Below, in pieces: positions 1-5,493 of a DNA stretch of 5,493 nt. Position 1 is the stretch's first letter. Every line of letters starts with the position of its first letter. Origin of the DNA: Thiotrichaceae bacterium (GTDB lineage: Bacteria > Pseudomonadota > Gammaproteobacteria > Thiotrichales > Thiotrichaceae). The stretch spans positions 1 through 5,493 of the forward strand of contig JANTHA010000154.1 of the NCBI GenBank assembly GCA_024762625.1. The letters run 5' to 3'. Both the position numbers and the translations under genes were made by a program. The notes under the pieces were generated by a model. It searched no databases. It saw only the letters and a program-made list of their open reading frames with translations, and was not told the origin of the DNA.

Positions 1-290
1 ACGGACGGGAGGATCTTCATGCTTAAAAGCGTTCCTACGTCGGATTTATTGTGGGCGGGCGTACAATCCGCCGCTGGCGACTACAATGTATTGCAGTTCA
101 TTGATAAAAAACCTTAAAGACGGTTAAAACGATACAACTCACAGAATCCGGTTCGGGATGGCAACTGGTAAATCTGCTGCCGACGCGATCGGCAACATAT
201 ATTCTGGCGCTCATCGAAAAAGGTAAAAAGCGTTCAGCGATTCTTTATAATCTGGATGCGCTTAAAGAAGTTGCTCGCCTTGATTTATAA
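1..290 (+). pseudogene. 3' end of a beta-propeller-like protein gene, broken by an apparent -1 frameshift
   Basis: The gene enters from the left edge. Frame 1 is open from base 1 to a TAA at 115-117, with residues such as DGRIFMLKS, LLWAGVQ and YNVLQFIDKK. Frame 3 is open from 108 to a TAA at 288-290 and has no ATG, GTG or TTG that would give it a sensible start of its own. Joining the two at the A6 run (106-111) gives a smooth strand-turn-strand protein. The joined product has a repeated pattern: VLQFIDKKTLKTVKTIQL resembles AILYNLDALKEVARLDL, as expected for successive blades of a WD40/YVTN-like propeller. The family and function are not recognised. It could be a decayed gene, a sequencing or assembly indel in the homopolymer, or a frameshifted but expressed gene; I cannot tell which. 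It converges on the receptor gene, leaving 23 bp between the stop codons with no visible terminator. Confidence 0.5.
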
Positions 291-313
291 ATAATATGGC
301 AATTAAATGGTAA

Positions 314-2212
314 TCAGAATTTACCGCTAAGCTCCAGGCTCAAGGTTCTTGGATATTCTTCATACAGGAAAGCCGGGGATTTCTCCTCCAGGCGCACATC
401 GCTCAGATTATTGATGCGCATGGCAAGATCCAGGTGCTTGTTGATGGCTTTTCGAACGCCTGCATTCCAGATGGCGTAGCCCGGAACATGGGTTGAGACA
501 CGGTTATGCTCGATGATTTGACCCGATAGATATTGGGCGTCAAGACTCCATATCCAGTTATTTTTATTCCAACTAATGCCACTGGATAGTGTGTGGCGAG
601 GACGGTTTTTTAATCGATCTCCATTTCCGTCTTTCGCGTCAAGATATTGGTAATTGGCGTTTAAATCCAGGCCTTTTCGCAAGTTGATCTTACTGGATAT
701 TTCTGCGCCTCTTAAACGGGCCTTGTCAATATTTTCGTAGGTTCTGTTTGTGATTGGTCCTGTCAGGTCAATCAGGTTTTTTACCTCGTTGTTAAACAGT
801 GCGCCGTTCAGGGTGAATTTATCGGCTGAATAGCTTGCGCCCAGTTCGTAGGCGTTATTGGTTTCGGGTTGCAGCTCGGGGTTGCCGGTGATCTTGATGG
901 TTCCGATCGAGAATACATAATCGGCGGAAACCTGTTTGATATTGGGCGCGCGAAAACCGTGTCCGTAACTGGCTTTCAGGCTTAAGCGCTCAGTTGTGTT
1001 CCAGACAATGGATGCGCGCGGGCTGGTTTCATTGCCGAAAACATCATGATCATCCAGCCTCGCTCCCAGGGTAAACAATAGCGTGTCTGTGAGATCGATT
1101 TCGTCCTGCAGGTAAAGTGAGTTGAGGGTGACTTCATCGGAGCCTTTGGCAAGGTTCTGGTTTTTCAGTTTTTCGATCCGGCGTTCAAATCCCGTTGTAA
1201 TAAACTGCTTCTGTCCAACAGGAAAGGCTATGCCGCCTTCCATAACTGTATCTTTAAGCTGTTGTGGAGAGGTTGGTTTGACGCCGTTTGTCGCCTTGTT
1301 GTGAATGTCAATTTTGCTTTGATAAATCCTTAGTCTATTGCTGGTTTTTCCGATTGATCCTTTCCAGCCCAGTGAGATGTGGTCGCGTTCAATATCGTAC
1401 TGGCTTTGATAAGGTTTTTGGCGACGGGTCTGGGTGTCGTACCAGCGGTCTTCCTGTCCCTGACTTACTTCCAGTTTGATGTCCTGCTTCTCGGCAGGCT
1501 GCCAGTTCAAACCTAATGAAAGCTGTTGTTTCTTTCGTCCTTCGGTTGCCGACTGGCCAGGATTGAGTTTGCTTTGTAGCGAAGATCGACGGGATTGCTG
1601 GCCGCTCAGGCTGAGCTGTAATTGATCGTTGGCGCTGCCAGAGAGGTTGAATTCAATATCGTGTCCCTCGCCTCCCGCGCTTCCCTGAGCCAGCAGGCTT
1701 TGTGCTTTTATACTGCCGGCAGTTTTTTTGCCGGGTTTTCGAGTGATGATATTGATTACGCCTCCCAGTGCATCAGCGCCATAGAGCACTGACATGGGGC
1801 CGCGAACCACCTCTATGCGTTCTATGTTATCGGCTGGAATCCAGTCGTACTGATAATCCGTATTCGGACCAATGCTGTCATTACTTGAAGGAATCCGTTT
1901 GCCATCGACCAGAATCAGGGTATGCCTGCTTTCAAGTCCACGCACGGTGATGGCTTTACGCCCGCCTGTGCCAACGCCTCGTATGCTGACGCCCGTGGCG
2001 TCACGGATAAGGTCAACAAGGTTTCCTCCTCCTTTTTGTTCAATTTGTTGGCGATTTATAACGGTAACGCTGCCTGGCGCATCTTGCACGTCTGTTTCCG
2101 ATCTCGTCGCTGTTACGATGATATCATCCAGCTCATCATTTGCTTGGACCGAATGGGTCATTAGCGAGCTGAATAAACTGAACGTCAGGGAGGTTAAAAG
2201 CGCCTTGTTCAT
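314..2212 (-). CDS. TonB-dependent outer-membrane receptor, CirA/FepA/BtuB-like
   Basis: This is a ligand-gated outer-membrane barrel that imports a scarce ligand (ferric siderophore, haem or cobalamin in this superfamily) using energy from TonB-ExbB-ExbD. The 632-residue product has a Sec signal peptide with likely cleavage after SVQA (residue 24). A TonB-box-like DDIIVTATR (29-37) follows. The plug domain (about 43-160) contains VRGLESRHTLILVDGKRI (90-107), WIPADNIERIEVVRGP (124-139) and YGADALGGVINIITRKPG (144-161), typical of the CirA/FepA group. The remainder is barrel, with amphipathic strands ending in LSLELSGKF and the terminal Phe needed for BAM recognition. The length is normal for the family and the gene looks intact. 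The start is supported by AGGA (complement of 2221-2224) 8 nt upstream. No transport or siderophore genes lie beside it and I found no convincing Fur box, so the substrate cannot be assigned. A catecholate siderophore is the mild favourite from plug similarity. Confidence 0.95.
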   Translation of the reverse strand: MNKALLTSLTFSLFSSLMTHSVQANDELDDIIVTATRSETDVQDAPGSVTVINRQQIEQKGGGNLVDLIRDATGVSIRGVGTGGRKAITVRGLESRHTLILVDGKRIPSSNDSIGPNTDYQYDWIPADNIERIEVVRGPMSVLYGADALGGVINIITRKPGKKTAGSIKAQSLLAQGSAGGEGHDIEFNLSGSANDQLQLSLSGQQSRRSSLQSKLNPGQSATEGRKKQQLSLGLNWQPAEKQDIKLEVSQGQEDRWYDTQTRRQKPYQSQYDIERDHISLGWKGSIGKTSNRLRIYQSKIDIHNKATNGVKPTSPQQLKDTVMEGGIAFPVGQKQFITTGFERRIEKLKNQNLAKGSDEVTLNSLYLQDEIDLTDTLLFTLGARLDDHDVFGNETSPRASIVWNTTERLSLKASYGHGFRAPNIKQVSADYVFSIGTIKITGNPELQPETNNAYELGASYSADKFTLNGALFNNEVKNLIDLTGPITNRTYENIDKARLRGAEISSKINLRKGLDLNANYQYLDAKDGNGDRLKNRPRHTLSSGISWNKNNWIWSLDAQYLSGQIIEHNRVSTHVPGYAIWNAGVRKAINKHLDLAMRINNLSDVRLEEKSPAFLYEEYPRTLSLELSGKF

Positions 2213-2238
2213 AACTTGTATCCTGAAAAATAGTTGTC

Positions 2239-2281
2239 ATTAGTAGATGTGTAGCATTTGCAGCATTTGTAGATTAGTAGA
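2239..2281. repeat. Nested short direct repeats in the receptor 5' leader
   Basis: ATTAGTAGA occurs at 2239-2247 and again at 2273-2281, 34 bp apart start to start. Between them lies a tandem pair of 9-mers, TAGCATTTG (2252-2260) and CAGCATTTG (2261-2269), differing only in the first base. The block sits 27-69 bp upstream of the receptor start codon, where an operator or leader element could lie. It could equally be replication-slippage debris. No known regulator site was recognised. Confidence 0.55.
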
Positions 2282-2303
2282 GCAGGAACAAGATAAGGTA
2301 TCA

Positions 2304-2317
2304 TTGATCTAGGTTAA
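2304..2317 (+). promoter_or_regulatory. Possible FNR/CRP-family binding site (degenerate)
   Basis: The sequence TTGAT-CTAG-GTTAA has one perfect FNR half-site (TTGAT) and a second half that matches ATCAA at 3 of 5 positions, with the correct 4-bp spacer. It lies about 16 bp upstream of the TATGAT -10 candidate for tag, which is not the ideal class II spacing. It is equally near the middle of the divergent region and could act on either gene. A chance match is quite possible. Confidence 0.2.
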
Positions 2318-2389
2318 TGCGCAGATACTCGTTATGATAAATTAATCTGATGACTAGGTGCGCATGTGCAATATAGATACAAAATCCCT

Positions 2390-2396
2390 GGAGGAG
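2390..2396 (+). promoter_or_regulatory. Strong Shine-Dalgarno that fixes the GTG start of tag
   Basis: GGAGGAG lies 7 nt before the GTG at 2404. The ATG at 2397 is out of frame and meets a stop after six codons, so this ribosome binding site supports the GTG as the true start of the glycosylase. Confidence 0.8.
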
Positions 2397-2403
2397 ATGA
2401 CAA

Positions 2404-2979
2404 GTGGTAGACAATAAAACGCGTTGCGAATGGGTTAAGGGCAGCAATCAGCTTTATATTGATTACCATGATAAGGAATGGGGGGTTCCCGTCCATGATG
2501 ATCGGCTGTTATTTGAGTTTTTAACTCTGGAAGGCGCTCAGGCTGGTCTGAGCTGGGCAACCATTTTGAATAAGCGGGAAGGCTATCGAAAAGCATTCGA
2601 TCAGTTTGCTATAGAGAAAGTGGCGGAATATTCTGATGAGAAAATTGCACAGCTTCTGGATAATCCTGACATCGTGCGCAACAAGCTCAAAGTAAACTCC
2701 ACGGTGAATAATGCGCGTCGTATTCTGGAAATACAGAAAGCAGCAGGTAGCTTCGATGCGTATATCTGGCAATTCAGCGGTGGTAAAACAATCCAGAATG
2801 CCTGGAGAAATATATCTGAAGTTCCGGCAAGTACCGCAGAATCTGATGCGATGAGCAAGGATTTAAAAAAGCGCGGTTTTAAATTTATCGGTACGACCAT
2901 CTGTTACGCCTTTATGCAGGCGACAGGGATGGTGAATGATCATACGGTGAACTGCTTTTGTTATTCTCAGTGTGAGTGA
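2404..2979 (+). CDS. tag: DNA-3-methyladenine glycosylase I
   Basis: A cytoplasmic base-excision repair enzyme that removes 3-methyladenine from alkylated DNA, leaving an abasic site. The 191-residue product aligns almost end to end with E. coli Tag. The structural zinc ligands are present as Cys8, His22, His180 and Cys184 (E. coli C4, H17, H175, C179). The catalytic-site Glu43 and Trp51 are kept in the LEGAQAGLSW segment, and Tyr18 and Tyr21 match the base-pocket tyrosines. The conserved KKRGFKFIGTTICYAFMQA stretch (about 155-173) and VNDH (177-180) complete the family signature. The start is GTG with a strong ribosome binding site. The gene diverges from the receptor and is followed 98 bp later by dapA on the same strand. 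It has no evident functional link with either. All key residues are present, so activity is expected. Confidence 0.97.
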   Translation: MVDNKTRCEWVKGSNQLYIDYHDKEWGVPVHDDRLLFEFLTLEGAQAGLSWATILNKREGYRKAFDQFAIEKVAEYSDEKIAQLLDNPDIVRNKLKVNSTVNNARRILEIQKAAGSFDAYIWQFSGGKTIQNAWRNISEVPASTAESDAMSKDLKKRGFKFIGTTICYAFMQATGMVNDHTVNCFCYSQCE

Positions 2980-3077
2980 GGTGTAATCAATCTAGCGGGT
3001 TCTTGTGCTTGTGTTTCGCGGGTGTCGCAAGTAGACTGCAGTGCTTGTTGACTGAATAGACATTTACGAGAGTTTGC

Positions 3078-3953
3078 ATGTTTCACGGAAGTATGGTCGC
3101 CTTGGTAACCCCAATGAATAGCGATGGTAGTGTTGACCTGAAAGCACTGGAAGCCCTGATTGGTTTTCATCTTGAAAATGGTACAGATGCGATAGTCTCC
3201 ATGGGTACGACGGGTGAGTCCGCAACGTTTTCCCATGAGGAGCACCGTGATATTATTAAGCGCACGGTTGAAATCGTAGCGGGTAAAATTCCTGTTATTG
3301 CGGGCACAGGCTCAAATAGCACCAGCGAGGCGCTGACATTAACTGAGGCGGCCATGCATGATGGTGCGGATGCAGCGCTGCTTGTAACGCCTTATTATAA
3401 TAAACCAACCCAGGAAGGCTTGTATCAGCATCACAAACTGATTGCCGAAAAAGTCCCTTTGCCTCAATTGTTGTATAATGTGCCGGGGCGCACGGCCTGC
3501 GACATGTTGCCTGAAACGGTTGAACGACTGTCTGAATTTTCCAATATCGTCGCCATAAAGGAAGCAACCGGTGATCTGGATCGCGGCAGAGACATCATGC
3601 AACGCTGTGGCGAGCGGCTGGATGTCATCAGTGGCGATGATGCAACGGCAATGGAGTTGATCCTTCTGGGCGCCAAAGGCGATATTTCCGTTACCGCAAA
3701 TGTTGCCCCGCGGGCCATGCATGAAATGTGTGCGGCCGCGCTTGCCGGAGACAGAGAAAACGCATCAAAATTAAATGAACCCTTGCTGGATTTGCACAGG
3801 GATTTATTTGTTGAGGCGAATCCCATTCCTGTAAAATTCGCCATGTATAAAATGGGCTATGGCGACAACGCACTGCGCTTGCCGATGACGCCGTTATCGA
3901 AGCAGTATGAACCGCAGCTTATTGCCGCGATGAAAAAGGCTGGTGTTTTGTAG
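3078..3953 (+). CDS. dapA: 4-hydroxy-tetrahydrodipicolinate synthase
   Basis: Condenses pyruvate with L-aspartate semialdehyde in the first committed step to meso-diaminopimelate (peptidoglycan) and lysine; cytoplasmic TIM-barrel enzyme, usually a tetramer. The 291-residue product keeps E. coli numbering through the active site: Lys161 (Schiff base, in AIKEATG), the proton relay Thr44, Tyr107 and Tyr133, Thr45, and Arg138 in LYNVPGRT; Gly186 and Ile203 are also kept. Residues that form the lysine allosteric site in E. coli are all present (Ser48, Ala49, His53, His56, Asn80, Glu84, Tyr106), so feedback inhibition by lysine is predicted. The ATG is preceded by GAGAG (3068-3072) at 5-nt spacing and begins the canonical MFHGSMVALVTPM. 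The 98-bp gap upstream could hold its own promoter, but I saw no convincing -10/-35 pair. bamC follows 56 bp downstream, a common pairing in proteobacteria. Confidence 0.98.
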   Translation: MFHGSMVALVTPMNSDGSVDLKALEALIGFHLENGTDAIVSMGTTGESATFSHEEHRDIIKRTVEIVAGKIPVIAGTGSNSTSEALTLTEAAMHDGADAALLVTPYYNKPTQEGLYQHHKLIAEKVPLPQLLYNVPGRTACDMLPETVERLSEFSNIVAIKEATGDLDRGRDIMQRCGERLDVISGDDATAMELILLGAKGDISVTANVAPRAMHEMCAAALAGDRENASKLNEPLLDLHRDLFVEANPIPVKFAMYKMGYGDNALRLPMTPLSKQYEPQLIAAMKKAGVL

Positions 3954-3970
3954 TCATGGATAGTCATGGA
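3951..3970 (+). repeat. Perfect 10-bp tandem duplication at the dapA stop codon
   Basis: TAGTCATGGA is present twice head to tail, at 3951-3960 and 3961-3970. The first copy supplies the dapA TAG stop. This looks like a small slippage duplication in the dapA-bamC spacer. It does not alter either protein. Confidence 0.85.
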
Positions 3971-4009
3971 CGTTCAGCCAGCTTGTAAAAGTATAAGAGT
4001 GATGAATCA

Positions 4010-4750
4010 ATGAAGAATAATTTTTTTGTAAAGAATTTTGCGGCTTCGCTTGTGGATGTCATTGGGGCGAGTATTGTGTTTAGTATCGTGGGGATTATGA
4101 TGCTTAGCGTGTCGGGCTGCTCTCGCGTGACTAATTTTCTTGATCCTAAAGTTTCAGTTGATTATGAGAAAAATGCCTCTGTCAAGGCATTGGAAATTCC
4201 GCCTGATCTAACGTCCCCGCAGTTTGATGATGCGTTTGCTTTGCCAACCAGCGGCACCGTTAGCGCAGCAGCCATGCAGAATGGTTACGCCTATACGCCC
4301 ACTGCATCAAATACCGCGAGCGCCAATAATAACGCTCAGCCGGTCACACCGAGAATAGGCAGGTTATCAAGCGTCAGGTCGCTGGCGGATGAAACGGTCT
4401 TGCAGATACACGATACTTACCAGCGCGCATTCATATTGACTGATATTATTTTGCAGCGCATGGGGTTTACCACCTTGCGAAAAGACCCGGCGAAAGGACT
4501 TTATCGTGTAGAGTATGAAGGCGCAGACATAGATGCAGATGGTAATGAAATAGCAAAAAAAGGATTCTTTTCTCGTTTGTTTAATCGTTCTTCTAATAAT
4601 CTGCTAACCAAGGGAAATATTTATCAGTTCGAGGTCAAGGAAGAATCAGGGGTTCCATTGGTTCGAGTTAAAGATGCGCAAGGCAAGCCTCTAAAGCCGC
4701 AAACCCAGGTTAAAATTATCAAATTGATGGATAGTAAGTTTAATCAGTAA
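4010..4750 (+). CDS. bamC: Outer membrane protein assembly factor BamC (NlpB/DapX family lipoprotein), short form
   Basis: BamC is an accessory lipoprotein of the BAM complex, which folds beta-barrel proteins into the outer membrane. A hydrophobic signal ends in the lipobox VSGC, giving lipidated Cys37; Ser at +2 suggests outer-membrane sorting. The extended N-terminal segment follows, with VDYEKN and the family hallmark LEIPPDLTSP (61-70), which in E. coli BamC contacts BamD. A low-complexity Ala/Asn/Thr/Ser-rich linker runs from about 80 to 114. One helix-grip domain follows (about 128-246), with QRAF, MGFTTLRKDPAKGLYRVEY (151-169) and GFFSRLF (185-191), most like the C-terminal grip domain. 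At 246 residues it is shorter than E. coli BamC (344), and the N-terminal grip domain appears absent. The signal sequence is long (36 residues) with an Asp at 16, so a GTG start further in is possible; AAGAG (3995-3999) lies 10 nt before the chosen ATG. Position after dapA supports the call. Confidence 0.85.
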   Translation: MKNNFFVKNFAASLVDVIGASIVFSIVGIMMLSVSGCSRVTNFLDPKVSVDYEKNASVKALEIPPDLTSPQFDDAFALPTSGTVSAAAMQNGYAYTPTASNTASANNNAQPVTPRIGRLSSVRSLADETVLQIHDTYQRAFILTDIILQRMGFTTLRKDPAKGLYRVEYEGADIDADGNEIAKKGFFSRLFNRSSNNLLTKGNIYQFEVKEESGVPLVRVKDAQGKPLKPQTQVKIIKLMDSKFNQ

Positions 4751-4797
4751 TGTATATGCGCTAAGCTGTTAAATAAATTCCTGGGCTAATAAATCAA

Positions 4798-5493
4798 ATG
4801 TTAAGGTTTGCATCTCTCGGTAGCGGCAGTAAAGGCAATGCAACCTTGATAGAATCCGGGTCTTTACCCAAAGACACCCGGTTACTTCTGGATTGCGGCT
4901 ATTCGGTCGTAGAAACAGAAAAAAGACTGGCCTGTCTTGAGCGCAGCGCCGATAAGCTGGATGCAATCATTGTCACCCATGAACATGCTGATCATGTTAG
5001 CGGAGTAGGGCGACTGTCACGAAAATACAATCTGCCCGTATGGCTAACGGTTGGAACCTGGAATGCCTGTCGGGATGTTGATTTTGCGGATACATGCTTT
5101 ATTGATAGCCATGCGGATTTTGCAATCAATGACATCAATCTGCACCCGTTTCCTGTGCCGCATGATGCCAGAGAGCCTTGTCAGTTTGTCTTTTCTGATG
5201 GCGCTGTGCGTTTAGGGGTGGCGACAGACCTCGGCTGCTATACTCCTCACATTGTTTCGCATCTAAATGATATTGATGCGTTATTGCTGGAATGTAACTA
5301 TGATCAGGAAATGCTTCTGAATGGCGACTATCCTCTTCGTCTAAAAAACCGGGTTTCCGGAAAAAAAGGGCATTTAGATAATACTCAGGCTGCGCAACTC
5401 TTGAAAACGCTCAATCTACCCCAACTTCAACATATTATTGGCATGCATGTGAGCGAAAAAAACAACCGTCCTGAATATGCGATAAATGCGCTG
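4798..5493 (+). CDS. Metallo-beta-lactamase-fold hydrolase, WalJ/YycJ-like, 3' end cut off by the window
   Basis: A cytoplasmic metal-dependent hydrolase of the metallo-beta-lactamase superfamily. Relatives include WalJ/YycJ of Firmicutes, linked to DNA metabolism and cell-wall signalling, but the substrate in proteobacteria is not settled. The reading frame is open from ATG 4798 to the window edge (232 residues, no stop). The start gives the usual opening with GSGSKGNATLI (8-18). The metal-binding motif THEHADH has His61, His63, Asp65 and His66. Further candidate ligands are His122 (in PHDA), Asp144 (in ATDLG), and His192 (GHLDN) or His217 (GMHVSEKNNRPE). LLLECNYD (162-169) is also typical. 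Most of the protein, usually about 250-260 residues, is therefore present. An upstream in-frame TAA (4774-4776) leaves ATG 4798 as the best start, although no good Shine-Dalgarno is visible. It lies 47 bp after bamC with no terminator between, so co-transcription with dapA-bamC is likely. Confidence 0.93.
   Translation, partial: MLRFASLGSGSKGNATLIESGSLPKDTRLLLDCGYSVVETEKRLACLERSADKLDAIIVTHEHADHVSGVGRLSRKYNLPVWLTVGTWNACRDVDFADTCFIDSHADFAINDINLHPFPVPHDAREPCQFVFSDGAVRLGVATDLGCYTPHIVSHLNDIDALLLECNYDQEMLLNGDYPLRLKNRVSGKKGHLDNTQAAQLLKTLNLPQLQHIIGMHVSEKNNRPEYAINAL

Larger units (their letters stand above)
2213..2403. promoter_or_regulatory. Divergent intergenic region between the TonB receptor and tag
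   Basis: These 191 bp separate two divergent starts and should hold both promoters. The region is AT-rich. On the + strand TATGAT (2333-2338) is a one-mismatch -10 candidate, but no good -35 lies at the right distance. On the - strand no clear sigma70 pair stands out. Other structure includes an FNR/CRP-like dyad (2304-2317), an imperfect palindrome GATAAATTAATC (2336-2347), two TGCGCA palindromes (2318-2323 and 2359-2364), each close to a CTAGGT (2309-2314 and 2354-2359), and nested direct repeats next to the receptor start (2239-2281). The promoter assignment is inferred from gene orientation and not from strong motifs. Confidence 0.45.

Noticed and set aside
241..269. Inverted repeat TTCTTT...AAAGAA as a terminator between the convergent genes
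   Set aside because: The stem is short and AT-only, the loop is long, there is no GC-rich stem or T tract, and it lies within coding sequence of the left-edge gene.
1122..2243. Several plus-strand open frames of 60-123 codons inside the receptor gene
   Set aside because: They lie antisense to a clearly recognisable, complete receptor gene, have no family motifs and read as out-of-frame translations.
2290..2351. Possible Fur box around GATAAGGTATC or TGATAAATTAATC
   Set aside because: Aligned by eye to the 19-bp Fur consensus, the best registers match only about 8 positions, which is no better than expected for AT-rich DNA.
2397..2417. Short ATG-initiated frame overlapping the tag start
   Set aside because: It ends after six codons and its ATG lies immediately after the Shine-Dalgarno, too close for initiation; the GTG at 2404 has ideal spacing and starts the conserved protein.
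3048..3077. TTGACT at 3048-3053 as a -35 box for dapA
   Set aside because: No TATAAT-like hexamer lies 16-18 bp downstream; that distance falls in the ribosome binding site and start codon.
3167..3873. Overlapping minus-strand open frames inside dapA, up to 127 codons
   Set aside because: DapA has every catalytic residue in the forward frame; the reverse frames show no domain-like sequence or ribosome binding site.
4769..4966. Minus-strand 65-codon open frame over the start of the hydrolase gene
   Set aside because: It is antisense to the conserved GSGSKGNATLI start of the metallo-beta-lactamase-fold protein and has no recognisable features.

Overview
This window reads as a conserved chromosomal segment of a Gram-negative proteobacterium. 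The order dapA, bamC, then a WalJ/YycJ-type metallo-beta-lactamase-fold gene is a housekeeping arrangement known from beta- and gammaproteobacteria. The form of the BamC C-terminal domain and the moderate GC content lean me towards a betaproteobacterium (Nitrosomonadales or Methylophilaceae-like), but this is inference and not a firm placement.

Layout. Positions 1-290 (+) hold the C-terminal end of a gene that starts outside the window. It can be read as one protein only if a single-base frame change is allowed at an A6 run (106-111), and the joined product looks like the last blades of a beta-propeller. Converging on it is a complete TonB-dependent outer-membrane receptor gene (314-2212, -) of the CirA/FepA/BtuB type. 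A 191-bp divergent intergenic region (2213-2403) carries nested direct repeats in the receptor leader and a weak FNR/CRP-like dyad. It leads into a rightward run: tag (3-methyladenine DNA glycosylase I, GTG start), dapA (4-hydroxy-tetrahydrodipicolinate synthase), bamC (outer-membrane assembly lipoprotein) and a metallo-beta-lactamase-fold hydrolase cut off by the right edge.

How the genes relate. dapA, bamC and the hydrolase are closely spaced on one strand and plausibly co-transcribed. DapA makes the first committed intermediate for meso-diaminopimelate and lysine, and BamC belongs to the beta-barrel assembly machinery, so both serve the cell envelope. Tag is a DNA repair enzyme separated from dapA by 98 bp and may be a separate unit. 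The receptor would itself be a client of the BAM machinery. No partner transport genes (tonB, exbBD, ABC permease, siderophore synthesis) are visible, so its substrate is open.

I see no convincing new biological system here. The points most worth a second look are the frame break near the left edge, a BamC that appears to lack one of its two helix-grip domains, and the repeat structure upstream of the receptor. No tRNA, rRNA, CRISPR array, insertion sequence or convincing rho-independent terminator was found.
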